Shown piece by piece: positions 12,999 to 20,729 of a stretch of 24,971 bases of DNA. A program made the translations under genes and the position numbers. Under the pieces are notes generated by a model. That model saw only the letters and a program-made list of their open reading frames with translations. It was not told where the DNA came from and did no database searches. Positions within the stretch are counted from its first letter, which is position 1; every line of letters begins with the position of its first letter. Source of the stretch: a virus; the IMG/VR virus record IMGVR_UViG_3300049491_001217, positions 1-24,971 of that record. One strand, given 5' to 3'.

Positions 12999-14084
12999 AT
13001 GAAAAAGAGTCTGCTCTTAGCCTTGATGGCCATCATGTTTAACACGCTTGTAGCGATGTTCATGACTACCGTTGTAAACCAGGTATTCTTAACTGAATAC
13101 AGTATGGTACTCCCATGTTTAATTCTGAATATCCTTTCTTTACGCTGGGGTCAACAGAATGTTATACAATCAGCAATTCTTTCCGGCCTTTTAAAAGAGG
13201 TCTGGATAGATGCGCTTTTAGAAAATTTTTATCCGGGTAATGACATCCTGGATGATGCAGATGACTGGTCTGAGTGGCAGGATAATGACACGATCAATTT
13301 TGGAGAAATAGGGGCTGACCCAACTGTAGAGGTCAACCGTACAACCTACCCAATACCCATTGCTGGTCGCACGGATACAGCTCTTGCTGTTTCGCTTGAC
13401 GAATTCTCAAGCGACAGCACCCTTGTAAAGGATGCAGAACAGATAGAATTGGCTTACAATAAACTGCAAACCGTAACGGCTCAACACAAGGATACTATAT
13501 ATACAAAGTTTGGTGACAAGGCTCTCTATAATTTTGGATGCACGGCCAACATAGCTAATACACCGATGATTGACTCCACTGGAGCGGATGATGGTTCAGG
13601 TTTAAAACTCATAACAAAAACAGACATTAAGAATCTGGCCAAAGCTTGGGATAACAAACAATACCCTAAAGAAGGGCGTGTATTAGTAATGTCACCAGAT
13701 CAGTTCTGGGGCTTTGTAGATTCAGATGAAACTCTGAAGCGTCAATACGAGCTCAATGCTCAACAAGGCGTAGTAACAGGAGTTCTGTTGAACTATTATG
13801 GCTTCCAGATTCGTGTGAGAACCGGACTACCTTTATACCGTAAAGTTAGTGGAGTATGGACTAAACAGGCATTTGGAGCTTCTCAGACCAGCAATGATAA
13901 ATATGCAGCCGTTGCATATATCAAGAAAAAGTCCATCATGAAAGCAATGGGAAGTATCAAAATGTATGATAGCATTGACAACCCTGATTACCAGGGATCG
14001 TACATAAATTTCAGGCTTCGGGCATTAGCAACCGCTAAACGTCAAAAGCAACTCGGAGGTATTGTTCAAATCGCAGCCTCCTAA
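12999..14084 (+). CDS. major capsid protein
   Basis: 361 residues, placed right after the protease-scaffold gene. The body (from about residue 60) has the pattern of Bacteroidetes Mu-like major head proteins: LKEVWIDALLENFYPGNDIL near the start, a DPTVEVNRTTYPIPI strand, a long helix (KDAEQIELAYNKLQTVTAQH), RVLVMSPDQFWGFV, and a C-terminal YINFRLRALA segment, consistent with an HK97 fold. The first 50 residues are strongly hydrophobic (MKKSLLLALMAIMF and on), like a signal peptide or membrane anchor, which is odd for a capsid protein; it may be the delta domain removed by the protease. A stable hairpin follows the stop codon. Confidence 0.75.
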   Translation: MKKSLLLALMAIMFNTLVAMFMTTVVNQVFLTEYSMVLPCLILNILSLRWGQQNVIQSAILSGLLKEVWIDALLENFYPGNDILDDADDWSEWQDNDTINFGEIGADPTVEVNRTTYPIPIAGRTDTALAVSLDEFSSDSTLVKDAEQIELAYNKLQTVTAQHKDTIYTKFGDKALYNFGCTANIANTPMIDSTGADDGSGLKLITKTDIKNLAKAWDNKQYPKEGRVLVMSPDQFWGFVDSDETLKRQYELNAQQGVVTGVLLNYYGFQIRVRTGLPLYRKVSGVWTKQAFGASQTSNDKYAAVAYIKKKSIMKAMGSIKMYDSIDNPDYQGSYINFRLRALATAKRQKQLGGIVQIAAS

Positions 14085-14124
14085 TATTCGATAAATATTT
14101 TAGGTCAATGGATAACCGTCAATA

Positions 14125-14146
14125 GGAGGCTGGGAAACCAGCCTCC
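14125..14146 (+). other. 9-bp hairpin with GAAA tetraloop after the capsid gene
   Basis: ggaggctgg (14125-14133), loop gaaa, ccagcctcc (14138-14146). The stem is perfect and the loop is of the stable GNRA type. No T-run follows, so it is not a classic intrinsic terminator. It could protect the 3' end of capsid mRNA or reduce downstream expression. Confidence 0.7.
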
Positions 14147-14169
14147 GAAAAGGCGGAACACGAACAACA

Positions 14170-14397
14170 ATGGAAGACAAAGGCGGAGCAATAGCAGGAG
14201 CATTGATGTCAATCACAGCCCAAATATTCGGCTGGATCAGCATAGAAGGAATAATGCAGGCAGCAGTGTATGGAGCCATTGGAGCTGGAGCCGGATTCAT
14301 GATGACCAGGTTTCTTAAATGGCTTTTTAAACCTTTAAAACCTAATAACCCCAACCAAAGCAATGACAAAGGATCAAGACAAACTCACAGCAGCTAA
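14170..14397 (+). CDS. small membrane protein, holin-like
   Basis: 75 residues with two hydrophobic segments (about residues 6-24 and 28-49) separated by a short acidic turn (SIEG), then a basic segment (RFLKWLFKPLK) and a polar tail. The topology suits a class II holin, which would permeabilise the inner membrane so the endolysin can act. It overlaps the next gene, also a two-helix membrane protein, by 35 bp, so the pair could be holin and antiholin. The endolysin gene is 10 kb away at the end of the operon, so the lysis role is inferred from size and topology only. Confidence 0.5.
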   Translation: MEDKGGAIAGALMSITAQIFGWISIEGIMQAAVYGAIGAGAGFMMTRFLKWLFKPLKPNNPNQSNDKGSRQTHSS

Positions 14398-14614
14398 TAT
14401 GCTGGCTCGCATGGATAGTCCGACACCTCCATTTTGGAAAAAGCTGAGAAGGATCGGATTCATCATCGGAGCATTGGGAGGCTCAATCTTGACTGCTGCT
14501 GAATCAGCAGGCCTCACTTTACCTGCCTGGATCACCACCTCCGCTATCATTTTAAGCTCAGTAGGAGCTGCAATAGTGGCCGTTGCAAGTATGGCCAGTG
14601 AATACCACGAATAA
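14363..14614 (+). CDS. small membrane protein, holin-like
   Basis: 83 residues. A charged N-terminal region (1-29, ending PPFWKKLRRIG) precedes two membrane segments, about 29-50 (GFIIGALGGSILTAAESAG) and 53-77 (LPAWITTSAIILSSVGAA), and a short acidic end. W-K-K-L-x-x-I-G before a Gly-rich helix and an LP turn is a pattern I recall from short Bacteroidetes phage membrane proteins. It overlaps the preceding membrane-protein gene. A holin or antiholin role is likely but unproven; a virion membrane-pore function is the alternative. Confidence 0.5.
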   Translation: MTKDQDKLTAANMLARMDSPTPPFWKKLRRIGFIIGALGGSILTAAESAGLTLPAWITTSAIILSSVGAAIVAVASMASEYHE

Positions 14615-14635
14615 CCATTTAAACCACATTCAAAC

Positions 14636-14956
14636 ATGGACAAAAAGGAAATCAGCAAACTCGCTGAGGAAGTATTGAAAGAAAACCCTGAAGTAAATGA
14701 AGTGTACAGCACTTCAGATGGCAGTGTTTTCAAAGTGAAAAACGATGCCAATAACCACGCAAAAAACCTTGGAGAAGAGCCGGAAACACACAATCGGGAT
14801 AAGAATCCAGCTTTAACCTACAAGCCCTTGGATAAAATGAACAAGGCTGAACTCACTGCCATTTGCCACGAGCTTGAGCTTGAAATACCTGATGGTGCTA
14901 CTAATAAGGATATGGTCAAACTCATTGAGGACAAAAGGGCTGAACAGCCTGAGTAA
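14636..14956 (+). CDS. hypothetical protein with SAP/HeH-LEM-like C-terminus
   Basis: 106 residues. The N-terminal part is charged and helical (KEISKLAEEVLKENPEV), followed by a strand pair (EVYSTSDGSVFKVK) and a disordered His/Asn/Glu stretch. Residues about 66-103 (LDKMNKAELTAICHELELEI, then ATNKDMVKLIEDK) match the helix-extended-loop-helix pattern of SAP or HeH/LEM domains, which often bind nucleic acid. Similar domains occur in short proteins just after the capsid gene in many phages. It could be a head-decoration or connector factor, or it could bind packaged DNA. The stop lies 9 bp before the tRNA gene. Confidence 0.6.
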   Translation: MDKKEISKLAEEVLKENPEVNEVYSTSDGSVFKVKNDANNHAKNLGEEPETHNRDKNPALTYKPLDKMNKAELTAICHELELEIPDGATNKDMVKLIEDKRAEQPE

Positions 14957-14965
14957 AGGAACAAT

Positions 14966-15037
14966 TGCAGGATAGAGCAGAGGTAGCTCGCTGGGCTCAT
15001 AACCCGGAGGTCGCTGGTTCGATCCCAGCTCCTGCAA
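14966..15037 (+). tRNA. tRNA-Met (CAU), initiator-type
   Basis: A full cloverleaf of 72 bases. Acceptor tgcagga (14966-14972) pairs with tcctgca (15030-15036), and A73 is at 15037. T8 and A9 are present. D stem gagc/gctc with a 7-base loop; anticodon stem ctggg/cccgg with loop ctcataa, anticodon CAT; T stem gctgg/ccagc with loop ttcgatc. Initiator hallmarks are present: three consecutive G:C pairs at the loop end of the anticodon stem (29-31/39-41) and a purine-pyrimidine A11:U24 pair in the D stem. The 1:72 position is a weak U:A pair rather than the C:A mismatch of E. coli. CCA is not encoded. It lies on the sense strand inside the structural operon, 19 bp before the sheath ATG. Confidence 0.88.
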
Positions 15038-15056
15038 CTATAAAAATTCAAACACA

Positions 15057-16277
15057 ATGAATGATATTGTTGTAACCCGAACCACAGGCGGACTAGGCCG
15101 CAGAGAGCCAAGCTCCGACATGATTTGTGGAGTCATGACCACTGGTGTTGCCGTTAGCGGTGGCCTAACATTGGGAACAGTTTATACTTTGAAAAGCCTG
15201 AATGATGCTGATGCATTGGGTGTGGATGCTGATTATGACACCACAAACACCACGCTGCTGTATCATCATATCAAAGAGTTTTTCCGCATGAATCCTTCAG
15301 GAGAATTGCGACTCTTAGTTGTTGCCCGCACTAATACGCTGACCAACCTTGCTGATAAAGATGTAAGCACCAACGCAAAAAAACTTCTGACCCAATCAGA
15401 AGGCAAGATCAATGTACTGGCTATCATTAGAAACCCATCAATAGGCTACACTCCAACGTTGTCAAACGGCTTTGATGCAGATGTGGTGACAGCAATTGTA
15501 AAAGCCCAGGCTCTTGCTGAAGAGGAGACCGCAGAACACCGCCCGGTGTTTATCCTGATGGAAGGCCGCTCTTACAATGGATCAACCTCCAGTGCAATAG
15601 ACCTGCGTGGAGCTGAATGTGATCGTGTCGCAGTAACCATTGCCAGCGACCATGCAGTAAGTAGCTCCAATACACTTTACAATGGCTATGCTGCTGTAGG
15701 AACTATACTCGGATGTATATCAAAAGCAAAGGTTAACGAGTCATTATCTTGGGTCGGGAAGTTTAATATTGAAAGTGCTGCTGAGTCAGCCTTCCTGACT
15801 CCCGGACTCAGCAGCAACAACCTGCTGACCAGTTATACTGCAACCGACTTTGAAACCCTGAATACAAAGGGATTTATATTCCCACGCAAATACACTGGCC
15901 TCTCTGGTGTATATATCAATGACAGCCATGCCTGCACTGAAGTAAGCAGTGATTATGCATACTTAGAAAACACCCGAACCATCGACAAAGCTATCCGCAA
16001 TATCCGGACTGCTTTGCTTCCTGAGCTTGGCAGGCCCATCTTGGTAGATAAGGACACCGGAAAGCTTTCGCCTGAAGTGGCCAAGCGCTTTGAGACGCTT
16101 GGCCTGAAGGCAGTCGAAAACATGGGAAAAGACGGTGAAGTGTCGGGCTTTGGTGTATTCGTTGATCCTAGCCAGGACATCCTGTCAACCTCTCAATTGC
16201 AGGTAAAGTTTGAGTGCACACCAACCGGAACAGCCCGAACCATTGCAGTAACCATAGGCTTTAACAATCCCTTTTAA
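15057..16277 (+). CDS. contractile tail sheath protein (DUF2586-like)
   Basis: 406 residues, beginning with a conserved NDIVVTRTTGGLGRR segment. It contains the sheath-family stretch on the approach to DADYDTTNTTLLYHHIKEFF, a central EHRPVFILMEGRSYNG segment, a TDFETLNTKGFIFPRKYTG element, a RTIDKAIRNIRTALLPELGR helix, and a C-terminal strand-rich end (VKFECTPTGTARTIAVTIGF). These fit DUF2586-type sheaths of Bacteroidetes Mu-like phages. It polymerises around the tube and contracts on infection. It is followed 12 bp later by the tube gene, the normal order. The tRNA gene forms most of its leader. Confidence 0.82.
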   Translation: MNDIVVTRTTGGLGRREPSSDMICGVMTTGVAVSGGLTLGTVYTLKSLNDADALGVDADYDTTNTTLLYHHIKEFFRMNPSGELRLLVVARTNTLTNLADKDVSTNAKKLLTQSEGKINVLAIIRNPSIGYTPTLSNGFDADVVTAIVKAQALAEEETAEHRPVFILMEGRSYNGSTSSAIDLRGAECDRVAVTIASDHAVSSSNTLYNGYAAVGTILGCISKAKVNESLSWVGKFNIESAAESAFLTPGLSSNNLLTSYTATDFETLNTKGFIFPRKYTGLSGVYINDSHACTEVSSDYAYLENTRTIDKAIRNIRTALLPELGRPILVDKDTGKLSPEVAKRFETLGLKAVENMGKDGEVSGFGVFVDPSQDILSTSQLQVKFECTPTGTARTIAVTIGFNNPF

Positions 16278-16289
16278 TAGCAGACTAAC

Positions 16290-16718
16290 ATGGAGTTTAT
16301 CCCTTTAATTAATGGTGCCAGATTTAGCTGGGCCAATATCCGAATGAACATATTCGGTCGCACCTACGAAGGTTTTACCGCCATATCTTATGACGATGTG
16401 GTAAAGAAGACCAACAACTATGGAGCTGGTCGCATGCCAGTCAATCGCACCCGCGGCAACTACGAGCCTAAATGCAGTATAACACTTTATGACTATGAGG
16501 TGCAGGCCATTCAAAGCGGCCTCCCGAAAGGCAAGAGACTTCAGGACATAAATCCTTTTGACATCACAGTTTCATACGTGGATGACAATGGGATTGCGGT
16601 TACCGATGTAATCCGCAACTGTGAATTCACCAACAACGTAAGAGACATCAAACAAGGTGACATTAAAATTGAGGTGAAGCTGGAGCTGATCGTAAGCCAC
16701 ATTGACTGGCACCAATAA
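16290..16718 (+). CDS. tail tube protein (DUF2597-like)
   Basis: 142 residues, beta-rich: FIPLINGARFSWANIRMNIFG, then a long loop (GRTYEGFTAISYDDV), GRMPVNRTRGNYEPKCSITL, and a closing VIRNCEFTNNVRDIKQGDIK with VKLELIVSHIDWH. This is the tube-protein layout (two orthogonal sheets forming the inner channel) of the DUF2597 group. Its place right after the sheath gene and before the frameshifting chaperone gene matches contractile-tail phages. The following 88-bp gap (16719-16806) holds no gene that I can see, only an A/T-rich leader before the chaperone gene. Confidence 0.75.
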   Translation: MEFIPLINGARFSWANIRMNIFGRTYEGFTAISYDDVVKKTNNYGAGRMPVNRTRGNYEPKCSITLYDYEVQAIQSGLPKGKRLQDINPFDITVSYVDDNGIAVTDVIRNCEFTNNVRDIKQGDIKIEVKLELIVSHIDWHQ

Positions 16719-16806
16719 TGAAGACGGCCGCCAGATGTAGCCGAACTGGTACCCAGGTACTCCGCCGACTTTTATATAAAAATCAATTTTATAAACTATA
16801 CATAAA

Positions 16807-17172
16807 ATGACCAAGCAAACAATAACCAAAGAGCCAGGTACTCTGCCAGGCAACATCACACAGGAGCAATTTGATGCCTGGAAAAAAGAGCATGGAGACA
16901 TTCACACAATCTCAGTATATGATGACTCCCAAACTAAAACCTGCTACCTGAAGCCTCCAGGCCGAAATGTTGTAGCAGTGATGATGACCAGACATGCTAA
17001 TAAGCAGATTCTGGAGGCGGGAGAATTCGCCATACAGAATTGCTGGCTGGGAGGTGATGATTCACTCCGCAATCCTAGCTCAAGCCAGAAGGAGCAAATG
17101 TTTTCCATCAAGGCAGCAACACTAGCCTTTAACGTGCTGGAACTTCCAGGGGGGCAGTACGTAAAAAACTAA
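16807..17172 (+). CDS. tail assembly chaperone, short (G-type) product
   Basis: 121 residues. An N-terminal helical region (GNITQEQFDAWKKEHGDIH), a strand (ISVYDDSQTKTCYLKPPGRN), helices (VVAVMMTRHANKQIL) and a cysteine-containing core (NCWLGGDDSL). This is the pattern of the G-type chaperone that coats the tape measure during tail assembly. The zero-frame stop (17170-17172) comes immediately after an AAAAAAC heptamer, and a long -1 frame continues, so it is the short product of a frameshift pair. In most contractile and long tails a chaperone pair lies just before the tape measure; here the DUF6046-like and hub genes intervene. Confidence 0.75.
   Translation: MTKQTITKEPGTLPGNITQEQFDAWKKEHGDIHTISVYDDSQTKTCYLKPPGRNVVAVMMTRHANKQILEAGEFAIQNCWLGGDDSLRNPSSSQKEQMFSIKAATLAFNVLELPGGQYVKN
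17163..17169 (+). other. -1 ribosomal frameshift slippery heptamer AAAAAAC
   Basis: The zero frame reads GTA AAA AAC TAA, so the heptamer parses as A AAA AAC, the canonical X XXY YYZ pattern. Just downstream, cactg (17173-17177) can pair with cagtg (17189-17193). Alternatively ggggggcagt (17149-17158) can pair with actgctcccccc (17174-17185) with a single bulged T, placing the heptamer in the loop. Confidence 0.8.
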
Positions 17173-17357
17173 CACTGCTCCCCCCGATCAGTGAGAATCC
17201 GGAACAGGATATTATAAGGAAAATCAATGCGATGCTCAGCTATTACATGAACATCCCTCATCCTGAAGACCTGCCAGATTCGGTGTATTGGGAGAAATGG
17301 GAGCAATTGTGCTGGATCAGAAGTTATGAGAAGCAACAAAGCAGCGAATGGCAATAA
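17169..17357 (+). CDS. tail assembly chaperone, -1 frameshift extension (T domain)
   Basis: The -1 frame is open from the slip site to TAA at 17355-17357 and adds 62 residues (LTLLPPISENPEQDIIRKIN, then a YYMNIPHPEDLPDSVYW segment and KWEQLCWIRSYEKQ). Small size, helical character and a WxxxxxxxWI pattern are typical of the T domain in G-T fusions, which links the chaperone to the tube and tape measure. The full fusion would span 16807-17357. An in-frame ATG at 17233 could start a free product, but no strong ribosome site is evident. It ends inside the next gene (10-bp overlap), as expected for coupled translation. Confidence 0.75.
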   Translation, partial: LTLLPPISENPEQDIIRKINAMLSYYMNIPHPEDLPDSVYWEKWEQLCWIRSYEKQQSSEWQ

Positions 17358-17914
17358 AGGTAAATATACCTCAATTACTGGAACGGGTCTTTGGCCTTCG
17401 TGGAGTAGTTACACGGGTCGAAGGCTCGACTTCGTCTGCTATAAGCCTAAATGGTATTGACACCATTGACATCAACCCGGAGACAGCTACTTCCATTTTG
17501 GGAACACCCATTTATGAAGTTGTCAAACTCAAAACTCCGGATGGCTCCAGCTACAATCTGCCTGACGCATCACTGATTGATGCCAGTCAGGCTAAAATTA
17601 TAATTAAAACTCAAATACAGGGCCGACCGGGGCGTGTTAAAGAGTTTATTAGCCTTGATGACTTCTCAATTGAAATACGCGGCTTAATCATAAGCCAAAA
17701 CGACAACTACCCCCTTGATGAGGTCAGGAAATTATCTGAAATCTTCAAAATAAATTCTGAACTCCAAGTGGAAGCCTTGGTATTAAACATGCTGGGCATT
17801 CATAACATAGTGATTGAAGATATTAAATGGCCGCGCTTGGAAGCAACTCCAAGCGTACAGCCATTCACCATCAGTGCCTCAAGTGACACCCCTATTGAAT
17901 TGCAACTAAAATAA
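17348..17914 (+). CDS. DUF6046-like tail/baseplate protein
   Basis: 188 residues. Key stretch: IYEVVKLKTPDGSSYNLPDA, LIDASQAKIIIKTQIQGRPG, VKEFISLDDFSIEIRG and YPLDEVRKLSEIF, with a C-terminal IVIEDIKWPRLEAT. This matches my recollection of DUF6046 in Bacteroidetes phages. The role is probably structural, in the tail tip or baseplate near the hub, judging from its place between the chaperone and hub genes. It starts inside the frameshift extension and its stop overlaps the next ATG by one base. No enzymatic motif is visible. Confidence 0.65.
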   Translation: MAIKVNIPQLLERVFGLRGVVTRVEGSTSSAISLNGIDTIDINPETATSILGTPIYEVVKLKTPDGSSYNLPDASLIDASQAKIIIKTQIQGRPGRVKEFISLDDFSIEIRGLIISQNDNYPLDEVRKLSEIFKINSELQVEALVLNMLGIHNIVIEDIKWPRLEATPSVQPFTISASSDTPIELQLK

Positions 17915-18846
17915 TGCTGTTAGCCCTTAACTGCCATATAACCATTGGGAATTTTGAATTTGACTATGTCAACCAGGTCGAAATAAAATCCTCATGGCAG
18001 AACATGAGCGACACGGCCATGATCACTCTACCCCGAAAGCTGAAGCTGAAGGATAAGAGTATAAAAGACCTGATCAAAAAGGGAGATAAAGTAAGCATCC
18101 AACTTGGATATAACGGGGAGTTCAACCATGAGTTCTCTGGCTTTGTTTCAAGGATTGAACCTAATGTTCCTGTGGTGATACATTGTGAGGATCAGATGTG
18201 GAAGCTCAAGCAAACCACATTCAACAAATCATATACTTCAGTAACACTTAAACAGCTTTTAAAGGACATCGCGCCTGACTATTCCATTCATGCTGCTGAT
18301 GTTGACCTGGGGCCTTTCTCAATCAAAAATGTAAGCGCAACAATAGTCCTTCAAAAGCTGAAGGAAACTTATGGCCTTGTTTCTTATTTTCGGGGCCATG
18401 AGCTGAACTCAGGCATTGCGTATCCGCTCAATCCCAAACAGGTCAAATACGACTTTCAAAAAAACATCATTGACAACAATCTGGAATACCTTACTAAGGA
18501 AGACAGCAAGATCAAAGTAACGGCTGTCAGCCAGTTGGGCGGAAATAAGAAGATAGAGGTGCATTTGGGTGATGCGGATGGCGAACACCGCACCTTGCAC
18601 TATTATAAACTAACCAAGGAAGAGCTCACAAAAAGGGCTCAGTCAGAGATAGGCAAACTCAAGGTTGATGGATATAAAGGCAACATAGTAACCTTTGGCC
18701 GGCCATATTGCCAGCATGGATATGTGGCCGTATTTACAGACAATGAATACCCGGAACATGCTGGCAAGTATTTCATAGACTCAGTTGAAACTCGGTTCGG
18801 TGTGGACGGTTTTCGCAGAATAATCAAGATCGGAGGGCAGGCATGA
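17914..18846 (+). CDS. baseplate hub protein (gpD / Mu gp44-like)
   Basis: 310 residues. An N-terminal beta domain (ITIGNFEFDYVNQVEIKSSW, SDTAMITLPRKL, IKKGDKVSIQLGYNG, FSGFVSRIEPN) is followed by a middle region with SYTSVTLKQLLKDIAP and an alpha/beta segment (VLQKLKETYGLVSYF). The C-terminal RAQSEIGKLKVDGYKGNIVT resembles the late-control gpD / gp27-type hub family, which connects tail tube and spike at the centre of the baseplate. It overlaps the tape measure start by 4 bp (ATGA). Confidence 0.75.
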   Translation: MLLALNCHITIGNFEFDYVNQVEIKSSWQNMSDTAMITLPRKLKLKDKSIKDLIKKGDKVSIQLGYNGEFNHEFSGFVSRIEPNVPVVIHCEDQMWKLKQTTFNKSYTSVTLKQLLKDIAPDYSIHAADVDLGPFSIKNVSATIVLQKLKETYGLVSYFRGHELNSGIAYPLNPKQVKYDFQKNIIDNNLEYLTKEDSKIKVTAVSQLGGNKKIEVHLGDADGEHRTLHYYKLTKEELTKRAQSEIGKLKVDGYKGNIVTFGRPYCQHGYVAVFTDNEYPEHAGKYFIDSVETRFGVDGFRRIIKIGGQA

Positions 18847-20729
18847 GCGATAACAAAACCGAATGGATTTATATGGGCAAGGATGAGCTGAGTGCCATCC
18901 TTGAAAAGATAGATTCCCGATTTAATGCTCTTGAAGAAAGTACCAAAAAGGCTGATACTGCCTTTGGCAAGCTATTCGATGGTATGGCCGGAGGGCTGTT
19001 TGCCTTTAACCAGATTCACGATGCTATTCAGACCGTAATCAGCGGAGCTGGCTCACTGATCACTCCATTTGCTGACTATGATCAAAAGATGCATGAGCTA
19101 TCTGCAATTACAGGCATCACAGGCAAGGACTTAAACGAGCTGGGAGAATTTGCAAGAAAGACCGGAGTAGATTTTAATCTTGGAGCTTCTGAATCAGTTG
19201 AAGCATTCAAGTTGCTGGCCTCAAATATAGATGTGGCAACTGCTGGTGGTATAAAAGGGTTGGAAGAGTTGGAGAAAAACACCATCACGCTGTCAAAAGC
19301 CGCTGGTGTGGACATGCCTACAGCGGCCAATACAATGGCTGCGTCACTGAATCAGTTCCACATGGCTGCCAGCCAGTCAGCCGACATGATCAACGTGCTT
19401 GGAGCTGGTGCTAAATTCGGAGCTGCTGAAATACCTGATCTGGCTATGTCGCTGAAGGAAACTGGAAGTGTAGCATATAACGCTGGCGTAAGCATAGAAT
19501 CCACTGTTGGAGCTTTAGAGGTTCTTAGCCAGAATGCCATTAAAGGCGGGCAAGCAGGAACTGAACTCCGCAATATCATTACTATCCTTCAATCCGCTTT
19601 CCATGTTGACCTTTCAAAACAAGGACTTGCTCCAACATTGCAAGCTCTCGGCCCCAAACTACATGATGTGACATTCCTAACCAAAGCCTTTGGACGGGAA
19701 AATCTTAATGCTGTTCAAACACTCATATCAAATGCTGATGCTGTTGGAGGAATGACAGCCAAAGTTACCAGGACCAATACTGCTTTTGAGCAGGCTCAAG
19801 AAAACATGAGCTCCTTTGCTGAACGTGTTAAGCATGGCCAGGCATCTATACAGGACTTCATGATTGAGATTGGCGAAAGAGCTGCTCCCTATATAGAAAC
19901 AGCACTGGATAAAATTAGCCAGGGCTTCGCCTGGGTAGAAGCAAATATAGACACGATCTCCCATGTGGTAGAATCCCTGACTATTGGCCTGATTGCCGGA
20001 GGTACAGCCTGGCTGGCCTACAATGGCTATTTGTTTGTAACCAATACCCTGATGCCAATCCTGAATGGTGAATTGAGCCTCATGAATATAATCATGAATG
20101 CTAACCCAGTTGGTATCATTGTGACAACTATTGGGCTGCTGATTGCCGGGCTGGTGCTAGCTTACAAAGAAAGCCAGACCTTCAGAGCGGTGCTTGCTGG
20201 GATTGGAGCTGTGGCCGGAACCCTGATTGACTGCTTTGTCGGATTGGGCAAAGTGATTGCTGGTGCATTCACTCTGGACACCGACCTAATCAAAGAAGGC
20301 TTTGAGCAGTCCGCTGGTGCAATCAAAGATGTTGCTGAGAAAGGAATAGGAGGTATATTCAATGAAGGTTACGACCAGTTAATCAACGATGAAAAAGCCA
20401 AAGAGCTGAAGCAGAAACTGGAAAAGGACAAAGCTGATGCTGATAAAAAGAACGGCTCAATGAGCCTAATGCCTGATGGTAAAACAGCCATGACTAAACC
20501 TGGAAAAGCTGGCCCAGCACCTACTGAGATGTCTATGGGCATTAAGGGAGTTGCTGCTGGTGGTGCCAAGGTTAGAAATGTAACAATCAATATTCAAAAG
20601 ATAGTAGGTATCGAAGAGCTGCATACCAACACAGTCAAAGAAGGTGCAACCCAAATGGCTGATGTGGTCAATGAATCTCTGGTCGGTTCAATCCGGGATG
20701 CTGAAATAGCCTCAACTAACAACGAATAA
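18843..20729 (+). CDS. tail tape measure protein (TP901-like)
   Basis: 628 residues. The N-terminal part has a coiled coil (EKIDSRFNALEESTKKADTA), then the TP901-type core with MHELSAITGITGKDLNELG, ARKTGVDFNLGASESVEAF, and Ala/Gly-rich helices (MAASLNQFHMAASQSADMIN, GAAEIPDLAMSLKETGSVAY). Two hydrophobic stretches (about 372-410 and 420-445) would help DNA enter the cell. At roughly 0.15 nm per residue the tail would be near 90-95 nm, short for a myovirus (estimate only). It lies after the hub gene, the opposite of the order in phages such as P2, but it is coupled to it by overlap. Confidence 0.85.
   Translation: MSDNKTEWIYMGKDELSAILEKIDSRFNALEESTKKADTAFGKLFDGMAGGLFAFNQIHDAIQTVISGAGSLITPFADYDQKMHELSAITGITGKDLNELGEFARKTGVDFNLGASESVEAFKLLASNIDVATAGGIKGLEELEKNTITLSKAAGVDMPTAANTMAASLNQFHMAASQSADMINVLGAGAKFGAAEIPDLAMSLKETGSVAYNAGVSIESTVGALEVLSQNAIKGGQAGTELRNIITILQSAFHVDLSKQGLAPTLQALGPKLHDVTFLTKAFGRENLNAVQTLISNADAVGGMTAKVTRTNTAFEQAQENMSSFAERVKHGQASIQDFMIEIGERAAPYIETALDKISQGFAWVEANIDTISHVVESLTIGLIAGGTAWLAYNGYLFVTNTLMPILNGELSLMNIIMNANPVGIIVTTIGLLIAGLVLAYKESQTFRAVLAGIGAVAGTLIDCFVGLGKVIAGAFTLDTDLIKEGFEQSAGAIKDVAEKGIGGIFNEGYDQLINDEKAKELKQKLEKDKADADKKNGSMSLMPDGKTAMTKPGKAGPAPTEMSMGIKGVAAGGAKVRNVTINIQKIVGIEELHTNTVKEGATQMADVVNESLVGSIRDAEIASTNNE

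Noticed and set aside
14966-15037. tRNA as a phage attachment site
   Set aside because: It lies deep inside the structural operon and no integrase or flanking repeat is present; Mu-like elements integrate without a tRNA site.
14818-15111. Minus-strand frames across the tRNA region
   Set aside because: They are antisense to the LEM/SAP-like gene, the tRNA and the sheath start, and show no family resemblance.
16719-16806. Regulatory element between tube and chaperone genes
   Set aside because: Only a 4-bp GTAC inverted repeat and an A/T-rich leader are seen; there is no good promoter or terminator match.
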